Shown here: positions 28,181-35,942 of the stretch, piece by piece
Position numbering within the stretch: the stretch's first letter is position 1
How the letters are laid out: the number at the start of each line of letters is the position of its first letter
NCBI GenBank assembly: GCA_024397995.1
Contig: CP073746.1
Span: 124,001-188,000, forward strand
DNA: 64,000 nucleotides
Direction: 5' to 3'
From: a bacterium SCSIO 12827
GTDB taxonomy: Bacteria; Pseudomonadota; Alphaproteobacteria; Rhodospirillales; Casp-alpha2
Program-made: the position numbers and the translations under genes
Notes under the pieces: model-generated
What the model saw: the letters and a program-made list of their open reading frames with translations, nothing else
Database searches by the model: none
Told to the model about the DNA's origin: nothing

Positions 28181-28252
28181 CGCGTTACCCGAAGGACGGG
28201 GGTCCTGCAGGGGCGGTATGCCGCAGCGGTGAAACCTTAACGCGACGTTTTT
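28181..28252 (+). terminator. Possible riboswitch expression platform (terminator-like hairpin)
   Basis: CGCGTTA (28181-28187) can pair with TAACGCG (28238-28244), followed after 3 bases by TTTTT (28248-28252). Smaller hairpins lie inside, for example GCGG-TATG-CCGC. A competing helix TCACCG (28177-28182) with CGGTGA (28227-28232) shares bases with the first stem, so the two are mutually exclusive. The cbtB ribosome site GGAGG follows directly. Confidence 0.45.
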
Positions 28253-28272
28253 GAAATCGGAGGTTTCACGCA

Positions 28273-28458
28273 ATGACTGTACACACTGAAAATACCCAAC
28301 AGGCCGTTCACACCACGGTTGCCGAGCGCGCCGCGCCGGCGGTTCTTGCTCTCATGTTCGGGGCGTTCCTGGTGTTCGGCACGGGCTTCGCCCATCCGGA
28401 AGCCATCCACAACGCTGCCCACGATACGCGCCACGCTTTTTCCTTCCCCTGCCACTAA
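28273..28458 (+). CDS. cbtB: CbtB, small cobalt-transport protein
   Basis: A 61-residue protein with one membrane segment (about residues 22-40). The conserved His-rich end, FAHPEAIHNAAHDTRH followed by a terminal Cys-His, is the putative metal-binding tail of CbtB. It works with CbtA as a predicted cobalt transporter supplying cobalamin synthesis. GGAGG precedes the ATG. It is the first gene after the riboswitch. Confidence 0.92.
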   Translation: MTVHTENTQQAVHTTVAERAAPAVLALMFGAFLVFGTGFAHPEAIHNAAHDTRHAFSFPCH

Positions 28459-28468
28459 GGGGGCCATC

Positions 28469-29215
28469 ATGACAGGACGTATTTTTGCGGTCGCGCTGCT
28501 GGCCGGGCTGGCGGCTGGGCTGGCCGTATCGGTGCTGCAGCACTTCACGACCACGCCGATCATTCTTCATGCCGAGACATTCGAAGGCAAACCTGCGGCG
28601 TCCCTGGGCGGTCACGCCCAATTGGATTTGACGGCGCGCGGGCTGACCGGCGGGCGGCTCTACCTTGCCCATGGGGCGGCCGATCATGGCTCGAACGCGG
28701 AAGCCCAAATCTGGTCGCCAGAAGACGGGCTGGAGCGGACGCTGTTCACCACCCTGACAAACGTGCTGACGGCGATCGGCTTCGCCCTGGTGCTGACGGC
28801 GGTGATGTTCATGCGCGGCCGGCCCGTCGACGGCCGGCAGGGTGTGATCTGGGGCATGGCCGGGTTCGCGGTCGTGTCCCTGGCGCCGGCCCTGGGCCTG
28901 CCGCCCGAGGTGCCGGGCGCCATGGCCGCCGAACTGACCGGCCGGCAGGGCTGGTGGATACTCTGCGCCGCCCTGACGGCGGGCGGGCTTGGTCTGATGT
29001 TTCTCGGTGCTCAACGCTGGATGCCCTGGGCCGGGGCGGCGATGCTTGCCCTGCCCCATATCCTGGGGGCGCCCCAGGCCGACGCCATGGGCGGGCCCGT
29101 GCCGCCGGAACTGGCGGCCCATTTCGTTGCCGCCTCCCTGGTCACGGCGGCGGCCTTCTGGGCTTTTCTCGGCTTTGCCACGGGCACCCTGGCCAAACGC
29201 TTTCAGCTGACTTGA
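28469..29215 (+). CDS. cbtA: CbtA, cobalt-transport membrane protein
   Basis: A 248-residue integral membrane protein with about five hydrophobic segments and the conserved family features: N-terminal AVALLAGLAAGLAVSVLQ, FTTLTNVLTAIGFAL, and a late HILGAPQADAMGGPVPPEL with metal-ligand-type residues. The ATG at 28469 is 10 bases after the cbtB stop and has AAGGGGG in front. Transport of cobalt is predicted for the family and supported by the riboswitch. Confidence 0.9.
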   Translation: MTGRIFAVALLAGLAAGLAVSVLQHFTTTPIILHAETFEGKPAASLGGHAQLDLTARGLTGGRLYLAHGAADHGSNAEAQIWSPEDGLERTLFTTLTNVLTAIGFALVLTAVMFMRGRPVDGRQGVIWGMAGFAVVSLAPALGLPPEVPGAMAAELTGRQGWWILCAALTAGGLGLMFLGAQRWMPWAGAAMLALPHILGAPQADAMGGPVPPELAAHFVAASLVTAAAFWAFLGFATGTLAKRFQLT

Positions 29216-29248
29216 GCAGCGTCCTGCCTTCGGGCAGTCTTGAATGCC

Positions 29249-29273
29249 GGGCGGCGGGACGGTTCCGCCGCCC
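29249..29273 (+). terminator. GC hairpin between cbtA and the HugZ-like gene
   Basis: GGGCGGCGG and CCGCCGCCC form a perfect 9-base stem with a GACGGTT loop. No T-run follows. It may attenuate or mark a processing site between cbtA and the next gene. Confidence 0.4.
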
Positions 29274-29297
29274 GCCGTTCAAGGAGGTTCCGCCGCG

Positions 29298-30038
29298 ATG
29301 GTCCGCCCGCCTTCCGTTCCCCGAGATGCCCTGATTGCCGAGATTCGTCGCCTGCTGATGGGCGGGCGCGCCGGTGTCCTGTCCACGACCTTTCGGGGGC
29401 GCGCGCATTGGCCCTACGGTTCGCTCGTCACCTATGCGCCGGATACGGACGGCTCCCCCATTTTTCTGTTTTCCGGCCTGTCCGATCACACGGGCAATCT
29501 TGCGAAAGACCCAAAGGCGTCGCTGCTGATCGAACGCGCCCTGCGCCACAAGAACCCGCAGCAGGGGCCGCGCATCTCGGTTCTCGGCACGGTCGTCCCG
29601 ACCACGGCGAAGCGCCATCGCGCCCGCTTTCTGGCCCGCCATCCGGGGGCTGTGCGCTATGCCGATTTTGGCGACTTCGGATTTTACCGCATGGACATCG
29701 ACCGGGTGCATCTGGTCGGCGGGTTCGCCCGCGCGCAATGGCTGAAGGCGGCCGACATCGCGCCGCCCCCGGCCGCCGTGCGCGCCGTCGCCAAAGCGGA
29801 AGCAGGCGTCATCGATCATATGAATGCCGACCATGGCTCGGCCCTCGACCTTTACGCCAACAAGCTGTTGCGCAGAAAAGGCCAGGGCTGGCGCGCCGTC
29901 GCCTGCGATCCCTGGGGCCTGGACCTGATGCGGAACGACGCCCCGGCGCGCCTTGAATTCGATGCCCTGGCGGCCGATGCGGGCGGCCTACGGCAGGCTT
30001 TGGTCGATCTCGCGGCAAAGGCGCGGGCCAAGTCCTGA
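29298..30038 (+). CDS. HugZ-like pyridoxamine-phosphate-oxidase-fold protein with DUF2470
   Basis: A 246-residue protein. The N-terminal split-barrel domain is typical of the pyridoxamine 5'-phosphate oxidase-like family (AGVLSTTFRGRAHWPYGSLV, LFSGLSDHTGNL). The C-terminal DUF2470 domain has VIDHMNADHGSALDLYA. This pair of domains is found in heme-degrading HugZ proteins and in flavin-binding relatives, so heme or flavin binding is an inference. It has its own strong AAGGAGG ribosome site, and a GC hairpin separates it from cbtA, so membership of the riboswitch transcript is open. Confidence 0.85.
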   Translation: MVRPPSVPRDALIAEIRRLLMGGRAGVLSTTFRGRAHWPYGSLVTYAPDTDGSPIFLFSGLSDHTGNLAKDPKASLLIERALRHKNPQQGPRISVLGTVVPTTAKRHRARFLARHPGAVRYADFGDFGFYRMDIDRVHLVGGFARAQWLKAADIAPPPAAVRAVAKAEAGVIDHMNADHGSALDLYANKLLRRKGQGWRAVACDPWGLDLMRNDAPARLEFDALAADAGGLRQALVDLAAKARAKS

Positions 30039-30272
30039 AACCCGGTATTTTCGGCGGCAAAAATGTGAAAGGAATGTTGCCCCCTCTTGTCGGGAAGGCT
30101 AGGTTTTGCTGGAAACCTTGATTAACAGGGCGCAGGGAAACACCAGGGACATCGCGCGTGACGATCCGCCGGGGGGCGGCCGTCGGCGTTTATCCATCCC
30201 TTTCATCGAATCGAAACGGTCACCGCATCGCCGCGGGTGACGGGCGTAATCATTATCCTCAGGGAGTTTATT

Positions 30273-31880
30273 GTGGAGAACGCAGGACACTTCATTTCCA
30301 GCTTCGGATTGGACAACCACGGATTGGCGGGGGTCAAACGGGCCTTTTGGAACCTTGATGCCCATCATCTGTTCGAAGAAGCGGTCCGCCGCGGCGAAGG
30401 CCGGGTTTCGGCCGGCGGCGCCATCGTTACCGAAACGGGTCAGCACACGGGCCGCTCCCCCAACGACCGTTTTATCGTCGAGGAAGACGCCACCAAGGGC
30501 GAGATCTGGTGGGGTAACGTCAACCGCCCGATTTCCGAGGCCCATTTCGACGGCCTGCTCGCCAAGATGCAAAAGCATTACCAGGGCAAGGACGCCTTCG
30601 TGCAGGACTGTTATGCCGGCGCCCATCCCGATTACCTCCTGAAGGTCCGGGTGGTGACCGAGGAAGCCTGGCACAATCTGTTCGCGCGCAACATGTTCAT
30701 TCAGCCGCCGCGCGATGACCTGGCCGGGTTCGAGCCCGAGTTTACGGTCATCCAGGCGCCGTCGCTGACCGCCGATCCGGCCCAGGACGGCACCACGTCC
30801 GGCACCTTCATTGTCGTGCACCTTTCGCGTCGCATGATCATCATCGGCGGTTCGGCCTATGCCGGCGAAATCAAGAAGTCGATCTTCTCGATCATGAATT
30901 TCCTGATGCCGGCGCGCGACGTGCTGCCCATGCATTGTTCCGCCAACCAGGGTGCCGACGGCGCCACGGCGATCTTCTTTGGCCTGTCGGGCACCGGCAA
31001 GACGACCCTGTCGGCCGATTCCTCGCGCACGCTGATCGGTGACGACGAACATGGCTGGGGCGATGTCGGGGTCTTCAACTTCGAAGGCGGCTGCTACGCC
31101 AAGACCATCAACCTGACCCATGAGGCGGAGCCGGAAATCTTCGATCTCTGCCATACATTCGGCTCGATCATCGAGAACGTGGTGATGGACCCGGTCTCCG
31201 GTGAACTGGATTTCTTCGATCCGTCGCTCACGGAAAACGGCCGCGTCAGCTACGACATCTCCAAGGTCCACAATGCGTCCACCACCGGATGCGGGGGGCA
31301 GCCCAAGGACATCGTCATGCTGACCTGCGATGCCTTCGGCGTCCTGCCGCCGATCAGCCAGCTGACCCCGGATCAGGCCATGTACCATTTCCTGTCCGGC
31401 TATACGGCCAAGGTTGCCGGCACGGAACGGGGCCTGAAGGAACCGCAGGCGACGTTCTCGACCTGCTTCGGCGCCCCTTTCATGCCGCGCCATCCCACGG
31501 TCTATGCTAAGCTGCTGGGCGAAAAGATGGCCAAGCACAACGCCAAATGCTGGCTCGTCAATACGGGCTGGTCCGGTGGCGGCTACGGCGTGGGCGAGCG
31601 CATGAAGATCGCCTATACCCGGGCCATGCTGCACGCGGCGCTGGATGGCAAGCTCGACGCCGCCGGCTTCACCCCCGATCCCAACTTCGGGGTGCTGGTG
31701 CCCAACGCCTGCCCGAACGTGCCGACGGAGGTCCTCAACCCCAAGAACACCTGGGCCGACGCCGCCGCCTACGACGCCCAGGCGCGCGATTTGACCCAGC
31801 GTTTCGAAGCCAACTTCGGCCAGTTCGAAAGCCATGTGGAAGACAGCGTGAAAGCTGCGGCCATTCGCGCCGCCGCTTAA
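30273..31880 (+). CDS. pckA: Phosphoenolpyruvate carboxykinase (ATP)
   Basis: It converts oxaloacetate and ATP to PEP and CO2 for gluconeogenesis. The 535 residues carry the oxaloacetate-binding GRSPNDRF, the kinase P-loop GLSGTGKT near 237-244, the metal-binding DDEHGW segment and a C-terminal GYGVGERM. I chose the GTG at 30273, preceded by AGGGAG. PckA next to chvIG is the common alphaproteobacterial arrangement, and ChvI controls pckA in some relatives. In the 234 bases before it there is an inverted repeat GTCACC-N11-GGTGAC (30219-30241) of unknown meaning. Confidence 0.97.
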   Translation: MENAGHFISSFGLDNHGLAGVKRAFWNLDAHHLFEEAVRRGEGRVSAGGAIVTETGQHTGRSPNDRFIVEEDATKGEIWWGNVNRPISEAHFDGLLAKMQKHYQGKDAFVQDCYAGAHPDYLLKVRVVTEEAWHNLFARNMFIQPPRDDLAGFEPEFTVIQAPSLTADPAQDGTTSGTFIVVHLSRRMIIIGGSAYAGEIKKSIFSIMNFLMPARDVLPMHCSANQGADGATAIFFGLSGTGKTTLSADSSRTLIGDDEHGWGDVGVFNFEGGCYAKTINLTHEAEPEIFDLCHTFGSIIENVVMDPVSGELDFFDPSLTENGRVSYDISKVHNASTTGCGGQPKDIVMLTCDAFGVLPPISQLTPDQAMYHFLSGYTAKVAGTERGLKEPQATFSTCFGAPFMPRHPTVYAKLLGEKMAKHNAKCWLVNTGWSGGGYGVGERMKIAYTRAMLHAALDGKLDAAGFTPDPNFGVLVPNACPNVPTEVLNPKNTWADAAAYDAQARDLTQRFEANFGQFESHVEDSVKAAAIRAAA

Positions 31881-31903
31881 TCCCGCGCCTCATATCGACC
31901 GGA

Positions 31904-31935
31904 AAACCGGCGCCCTCCTGGGGCGCCGGTTTTTC
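31904..31935 (+). terminator. Intrinsic terminator of pckA
   Basis: AACCGGCGCCC and GGGCGCCGGTT form a near-perfect stem closed by a short CT-rich loop, running into TTTTTC. It lies about 25 bases after the pckA stop. Confidence 0.9.
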
Positions 31936-31961
31936 TGTGTGCAAGACAGGTTGGTTTTTGC

Positions 31962-31990
31962 TTGACATGCAAATGCGAATGATTTGCAAT
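31962..31990 (+). promoter_or_regulatory. Sigma-70 promoter with a Fur-box-like operator in its spacer
   Basis: A perfect -35, TTGACA, is at 31962-31967. After 17 bases comes TGCAAT (31985-31990). The spacer and -10 hold the palindrome GCAAATGCGAATGATTTGC (31969-31987), whose GCAAAT and ATTTGC arms are perfect inverted repeats. It matches the classical 19-base Fur box at 12 of 19 positions by eye. A second palindrome TGCAATTGCA overlaps its end (31985-31994). Binding of an iron-loaded repressor here would block RNA polymerase. Confidence 0.7.
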
Positions 31991-32032
31991 TGCATGGATT
32001 TACATGAACAAACAGCACATGGGACGGCATTG

Positions 32033-32740
32033 ATGGGACATATGGGACCTGGCGGCGGAGACAGGATCGACGGGGCGATGCGGAGGGGCGCCGGTGCGCC
32101 GGTGGTGGCACCGCGCACCTTCGGCTACGAGGCCGGGGACGATGTCGTCGGCGGTACCGTGCCGGCTGCCGGGCGTTGCGGCCTGCGCCATCATGTTGCG
32201 GCCTGCGGCGCCATGGACCAGGGGACGGAACGTCCCCGGCGGCTTGATTTCTCCGACCTCGACCTGCCCGAATGCCTGCTGATCAAACCGATCCGCCTGT
32301 GGCTACACGGGCCGGAAAACTGGCCCCTGATCGGCGTGCAGTACCGCGCCCATTTCGGCGAGGTGCCGGCCATCCGGGCGATGGAGGCGCTGCGCGGGGT
32401 GATCGAAACCCTCAATGCCGGGGGGCGCCGCATGATGCATTTTCACAAGGCCTGGAAGCGCACGACCACCGGCGACGAACGCGCCCTGGTGGCGCTTGCC
32501 GCCGCCGTGCAGGCGGGCGATGGCGACCGGGCCCAGGCCATGGCCTTGCGTCTGGTCGGCCCCGACTGGCAACAGCCGCTGATCGACGACATGACGGCAT
32601 TGTCCGCGGCCTTCACGGTTCGGGGCCACCGTTTCGTCCATCTGCCGCCCAGAGGGCAGGGGGGTGCCGGGTGGCACGCCGCGCCCGTCAGGGCCTTGCG
32701 CGAAACCCCGCCACGGCGAGCGCCAGCCAGCCGGCCATAA
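32033..32740 (+). CDS. Unknown protein under a Fur-like promoter
   Basis: I do not recognise this 235-residue protein. The N-terminal 75 residues are Gly/Ala-rich with scattered Met, His and Cys (RCGLRHHVAACGAMD) and look disordered. The central part, about 85-200, is more globular (LLIKPIRLWLHGPENWPLIGVQYRAHFG, a helix-rich stretch with MMHFHKAWKR, then an Ala-rich helix). The C-terminus is Arg/Pro-rich. No signal peptide or membrane segment is clear. The ATG at 32033 lies downstream of the predicted transcription start; ATG 31994 would lie before it. The last 53 bases overlap the DUF423 gene tail to tail. The iron-box promoter suggests a role in iron shortage. Confidence 0.6.
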   Translation: MGHMGPGGGDRIDGAMRRGAGAPVVAPRTFGYEAGDDVVGGTVPAAGRCGLRHHVAACGAMDQGTERPRRLDFSDLDLPECLLIKPIRLWLHGPENWPLIGVQYRAHFGEVPAIRAMEALRGVIETLNAGGRRMMHFHKAWKRTTTGDERALVALAAAVQAGDGDRAQAMALRLVGPDWQQPLIDDMTALSAAFTVRGHRFVHLPPRGQGGAGWHAAPVRALRETPPRRAPASRP

Positions 32741-33068
32741 GGGCAAAGCCGCCCCAGGGGGCAAGAAAGGTCAGGCTCCATAGACCGAGCGCCGTCGCAC
32801 CGTAGAGCGCGCCCGAGAAAAGCAGGATGCCCAACGTGAACAGGGCCGCCGCCCCAGCGGCCCACGGCCCGGCCCTGGTCCCTACCCGATCCCGGACCAG
32901 GGCCGCGCCGATCAGGGCCAGGGTGTGCCACATGTGAAAGCGGTTGGCGGTGGCGAACTGGTCCTTAAGGACCGCATCGCCCTCCAGCCCGTGGCTGCCA
33001 TAGGCGGCCAGCGCCACGGCAAGGGCGCCTGAAACGCCGGCCAGAACGATCCACCAACGCCCCGTCAC
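32688..33068 (-). CDS. DUF423 family membrane protein
   Basis: A 126-residue protein with four hydrophobic helices and the DUF423/YgdD hallmarks: AAYGSHGLEG near residue 22, ATANRFHMWHTLAL near 40 and LFSGALYGATAL. Its function is unknown in the family. The start overlaps the preceding dehydrogenase stop as ATGA (33065-33068), so it is the last gene of a three-gene operon. Its final 53 bases overlap the convergent unknown gene. Confidence 0.9.
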   Translation of the reverse strand: MTGRWWIVLAGVSGALAVALAAYGSHGLEGDAVLKDQFATANRFHMWHTLALIGAALVRDRVGTRAGPWAAGAAALFTLGILLFSGALYGATALGLWSLTFLAPWGGFALMAGWLALAVAGFRARP

Positions 33069-33913
33069 GACTGTGGCTCCGGTTCAAGATCAAGGGGCTC
33101 AAGTTCGCGCAGTTCGTCCAGCAATGCCGCTTCGAACGCGCCACCGCCATCATCCAGGGCGTCGAGATAGGCCTTCACGTCCTTTTCGATGATGCCGATG
33201 GTGTTGTTCGGATCATACCCTTGGCGCGACCAGTCGATGGCGTTGATGTTGTCGCCGTACCAGGTGGACCCCGACGACATGGCCATGACGTCCAACAGTC
33301 GGCGCCGGTCGAGGCCGAGGGCCTGGGCCGAGGCCAGGGCCTTGCGCACGGCGACCACGCCGACCACGCCGACGAAATTGTTCAGCACCTTGCAGGTCAT
33401 GCCGGCACCCACGGGACCGAGATGATGAATGCCGTCGCCCATGATCTTGAACAGGGGCATCAGGCGCTCCACCGTCAACTCGGCGCCGCCGACCATGAAG
33501 GTCAGCGTGCCACGGGCGGCGCGATAGGGGGCGCCCGACATGGGGGCGTCGGCGAAATCGACGCCGTCCGGCATGCACGCCGCCAAATCGGCCACGGCGC
33601 GCGGTGACAGGGTGGAGCAGGTCACGAATAGATCCGGGCGGCGATCCCGCCGCAGGATGCCCTGATCGCCGAAACACAGATCTTCCGTTTGCCGCAGATC
33701 GCGGACCACGGACAGCACGATGTCGCAGCGCGCGGCGAAATCACCCGCATCCGCGATCATGCGCGGTGCGAAATTTCCGAATTCGTCAATATTTCTGACG
33801 TCATGGCCCCAGACATCGACCCCCGCCGCCAGCAGACATTCCGCCATGGGCAGACCCATGGTGCCGCAGCCGGCAATGCCGATGGTCGCCGTGCCGCCAG
33901 TCGGACCGCTCAC
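33065..33913 (-). CDS. 3-hydroxyisobutyrate dehydrogenase-family NAD(P)-dependent reductase
   Basis: A 282-residue beta-hydroxyacid dehydrogenase. The N-terminal NAD(P) motif is GIAGCGTMGLPMAECLL, the substrate loop is DAPMSGAPYRAARGTLTFMVGG, and the catalytic Lys is in GMTCKVLNNF. Members reduce or oxidise 3-hydroxyisobutyrate, tartronate semialdehyde or succinic semialdehyde; which one applies is unclear. Both ends overlap neighbours by 4 bases, tying it to a class I amidotransferase upstream. Confidence 0.88.
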   Translation of the reverse strand: MSGPTGGTATIGIAGCGTMGLPMAECLLAAGVDVWGHDVRNIDEFGNFAPRMIADAGDFAARCDIVLSVVRDLRQTEDLCFGDQGILRRDRRPDLFVTCSTLSPRAVADLAACMPDGVDFADAPMSGAPYRAARGTLTFMVGGAELTVERLMPLFKIMGDGIHHLGPVGAGMTCKVLNNFVGVVGVVAVRKALASAQALGLDRRRLLDVMAMSSGSTWYGDNINAIDWSRQGYDPNNTIGIIEKDVKAYLDALDDGGGAFEAALLDELRELEPLDLEPEPQS

Positions 33914-34623
33914 CGCGCGGCCTCGACCAGGGCGCGAAACAGGGCCTGATTGGGATCACGCTTATCCAAAAAGAATTCCGGATGCCACTGGACGCCCATG
34001 CAGAATTTTCGGTCGGGGCGTTCGGCCCCTTCGATCACCCCGTCCGGCGCCACGGCGTTGACCACCAGCGTCGGCGGCAGCGGGCGGGGGGCTTCGTTGT
34101 GTGCTGTGTTGACCATGATCTCATCGTGCCCGACGATCCGATGCAACAGGGTATCCGGCATCACGGTCACCGCATGGGCGGGTTCTTCCGCCGGTTTTTC
34201 ATTGAGATGGTCGATGGGACCCGCGATTTCAGATTTCAAGTCGCGGATCAGGCTCGCACCCTCGACCGCGGCCAGCACCTGAAGGCCGGCGCAGATGCCC
34301 AACAAGGGGACATCCTGGTCGATGGCGGCCCGCACCAGAGGGACCTCGGCCGCATGGCGGGGATGGGGCGCTTCGGCGACGACGATCTCGCCGCCGTAAT
34401 AGACCTCAGGGAAGGGGTAGAAGCCGCCCGGCACGATGACACCGCCGACGGCCTCCAGATAGTCGTCCCATCCCTCTGCGATATAGGGCAGGCCCACGGG
34501 CAATCCGCCCGCTGTCCATACGGCGTCAAAATACGCTTGGCGCAACGCGTAATGCGCGCGTCGGGAAAAGCTACCCTCTTCTTGGTAGTCAAGCAGGATG
34601 CCGATAACGGGACGGGTCATCAC
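33910..34623 (-). CDS. Class I glutamine amidotransferase-like hydrolase (PuuD type)
   Basis: A 237-residue gamma-glutamyl-gamma-aminobutyrate hydrolase-type protein of the peptidase C26 family. The nucleophile Cys is in LLGICAGLQVLA, and the His-Glu pair is in VQWHPEFF. PuuD splits gamma-glutamyl-GABA in putrescine breakdown; the coupled hydroxyacid dehydrogenase-family enzyme could act on a related product, but no other putrescine gene is in the window. First gene of the operon, divergent from the PAS genes. Confidence 0.85.
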   Translation of the reverse strand: MMTRPVIGILLDYQEEGSFSRRAHYALRQAYFDAVWTAGGLPVGLPYIAEGWDDYLEAVGGVIVPGGFYPFPEVYYGGEIVVAEAPHPRHAAEVPLVRAAIDQDVPLLGICAGLQVLAAVEGASLIRDLKSEIAGPIDHLNEKPAEEPAHAVTVMPDTLLHRIVGHDEIMVNTAHNEAPRPLPPTLVVNAVAPDGVIEGAERPDRKFCMGVQWHPEFFLDKRDPNQALFRALVEAAR

Positions 34624-34712
34624 GGCCGTATGAAATCATCTGTGGGCAATGGTTGATCTCCGATCGGATCAAGGCCTAACCTTTAATGGGATTTATACCC
34701 GAGGGGAGAAGA

Positions 34713-35252
34713 ATGGTCGAACAGAAGCCGCGGATGGAAGCACTTTCCATCGATCCCCAAGTGATGGAACCAAGATTGGCGGCGCTGTTCGAATACTGGA
34801 CAGGGTTGTCGTCCCCCCCTGATCTGCCGCCTTGGGGTGGCGCCATCGGGGAGGGATTTCGGCTGATCGACCTGGAGCCGGATATTCTCGCAATTCTGAC
34901 AATTGTGGACACCGGCCCGGCGCCGACCGATTTCGTCTACCGGTTCTGGGGCACGGGGCGGTTTCTGTTCCTCGGCAACCGCCCGGACCCCACGGGCAGG
35001 CCGGTGATCGACGGGCTGAGCGAATTGAACGCGGCGGATGTCCTGGCGCAGTATCAGGCCGTCTACGATACGGGCCGTCCCGTGCTGATGCAGAACTCAT
35101 GGAAACTTGATAGCGGATTGGTCGCCGAATGCCAGACCCTGCGACTGCCGCTTGCCGCCGACCACGGGCCCGGCATCGGGAAGATTGTCGCGGCGACGAA
35201 ATTTTTGCGCCACGCGGAAGAGGTCAAGCGCCTGCTGAACGATGGCGGCTAG
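34713..35252 (+). CDS. PAS-fold protein, alphaproteobacterial PAS_5 type (copy 1)
   Basis: A 179-residue single-domain protein. The motif FVYRFWGTGRFLF in the middle, preceded by an acidic strand and followed by a VAECQTLRLPLA strand, matches the small PAS_5-type proteins common in alphaproteobacteria. There is no output domain, so it probably works by binding a partner. The ATG at 34713 has GAGGGGAGAAG in front. The next gene encodes a diverged copy. Confidence 0.7.
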   Translation: MVEQKPRMEALSIDPQVMEPRLAALFEYWTGLSSPPDLPPWGGAIGEGFRLIDLEPDILAILTIVDTGPAPTDFVYRFWGTGRFLFLGNRPDPTGRPVIDGLSELNAADVLAQYQAVYDTGRPVLMQNSWKLDSGLVAECQTLRLPLAADHGPGIGKIVAATKFLRHAEEVKRLLNDGG

Positions 35253-35344
35253 GAAACACGGACCGCAGAGCCTCGGTGATTTCATCCCTTTAAGCTAGAT
35301 GGTCAAGGAAGTCAGGAATGTTCACCATTCCGGCGGAGATTAAG

Positions 35345-35929
35345 ATGAGTGATATGGCGCCTGTAACCGATACCGTCACGTCCAGCATGGGTTACCTGGA
35401 GTACACGCTGCTCCCGATTGATTCTGCGCTTATGCCTGGTGAGATGGCGAAGGCATTCGAATATTGGAATGCCGTGCGTGGTGATAATTGGGCGCCCGCA
35501 TGGGCGAATTTCAAGCTTCATGAATTGCCACCGTCGGTCGTTCCCATGACGGTCGTCGTCGATGTCGACGGTGAAACGCCTGATGTGGCGCGTTTTGTGT
35601 ATCGGTTCTGGGGAACCCGCCGGGCGGAACTGTACGGGCGGGAAAACAAGGGGCGCGAAGTGCGTGACGCCCTGCCGGACAAGTCCGGGCCGATCATCGC
35701 CGAACAATGCGGATTGGTGCTGGCGGCGCGGGCCCCGATCCTGTTCCGCAACGTCTATCCGTACAAGCCGGCGGAGGCGGCTGTGTGCATCACCCTCCGC
35801 CTGCCGATCGCATCAGGGGACGGCCGACGTCTGGACAAGATCGCGACAACGGCGATCATCGTCGATAATCCGGATTCCTATGCGGAATTCGTCTCTTTGC
35901 CGGCTGCAGGGGAAGCGCAGAAACCTTAG
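35345..35929 (+). CDS. PAS-fold protein, alphaproteobacterial PAS_5 type (copy 2)
   Basis: A 194-residue paralogue of the preceding protein. It shares AFEYWNAVRGDN (LFEYWTGLSSPP in copy 1), the motif ARFVYRFWGT and the late VCITLRLPIA strand. There is no membrane or output domain. The ATG at 35345 has GGAG 6 to 9 bases upstream. It starts 92 bases after copy 1 and converges with gltD, with 13 bases between the stops. Confidence 0.7.
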   Translation: MSDMAPVTDTVTSSMGYLEYTLLPIDSALMPGEMAKAFEYWNAVRGDNWAPAWANFKLHELPPSVVPMTVVVDVDGETPDVARFVYRFWGTRRAELYGRENKGREVRDALPDKSGPIIAEQCGLVLAARAPILFRNVYPYKPAEAAVCITLRLPIASGDGRRLDKIATTAIIVDNPDSYAEFVSLPAAGEAQKP

Positions 35930-35942
35930 TTAGGTACGCCGG

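Noticed and set aside
30250-30262. Fur-like half site AATCATTATC before pckA
   Set aside because: There is no matching second arm and no promoter around it.
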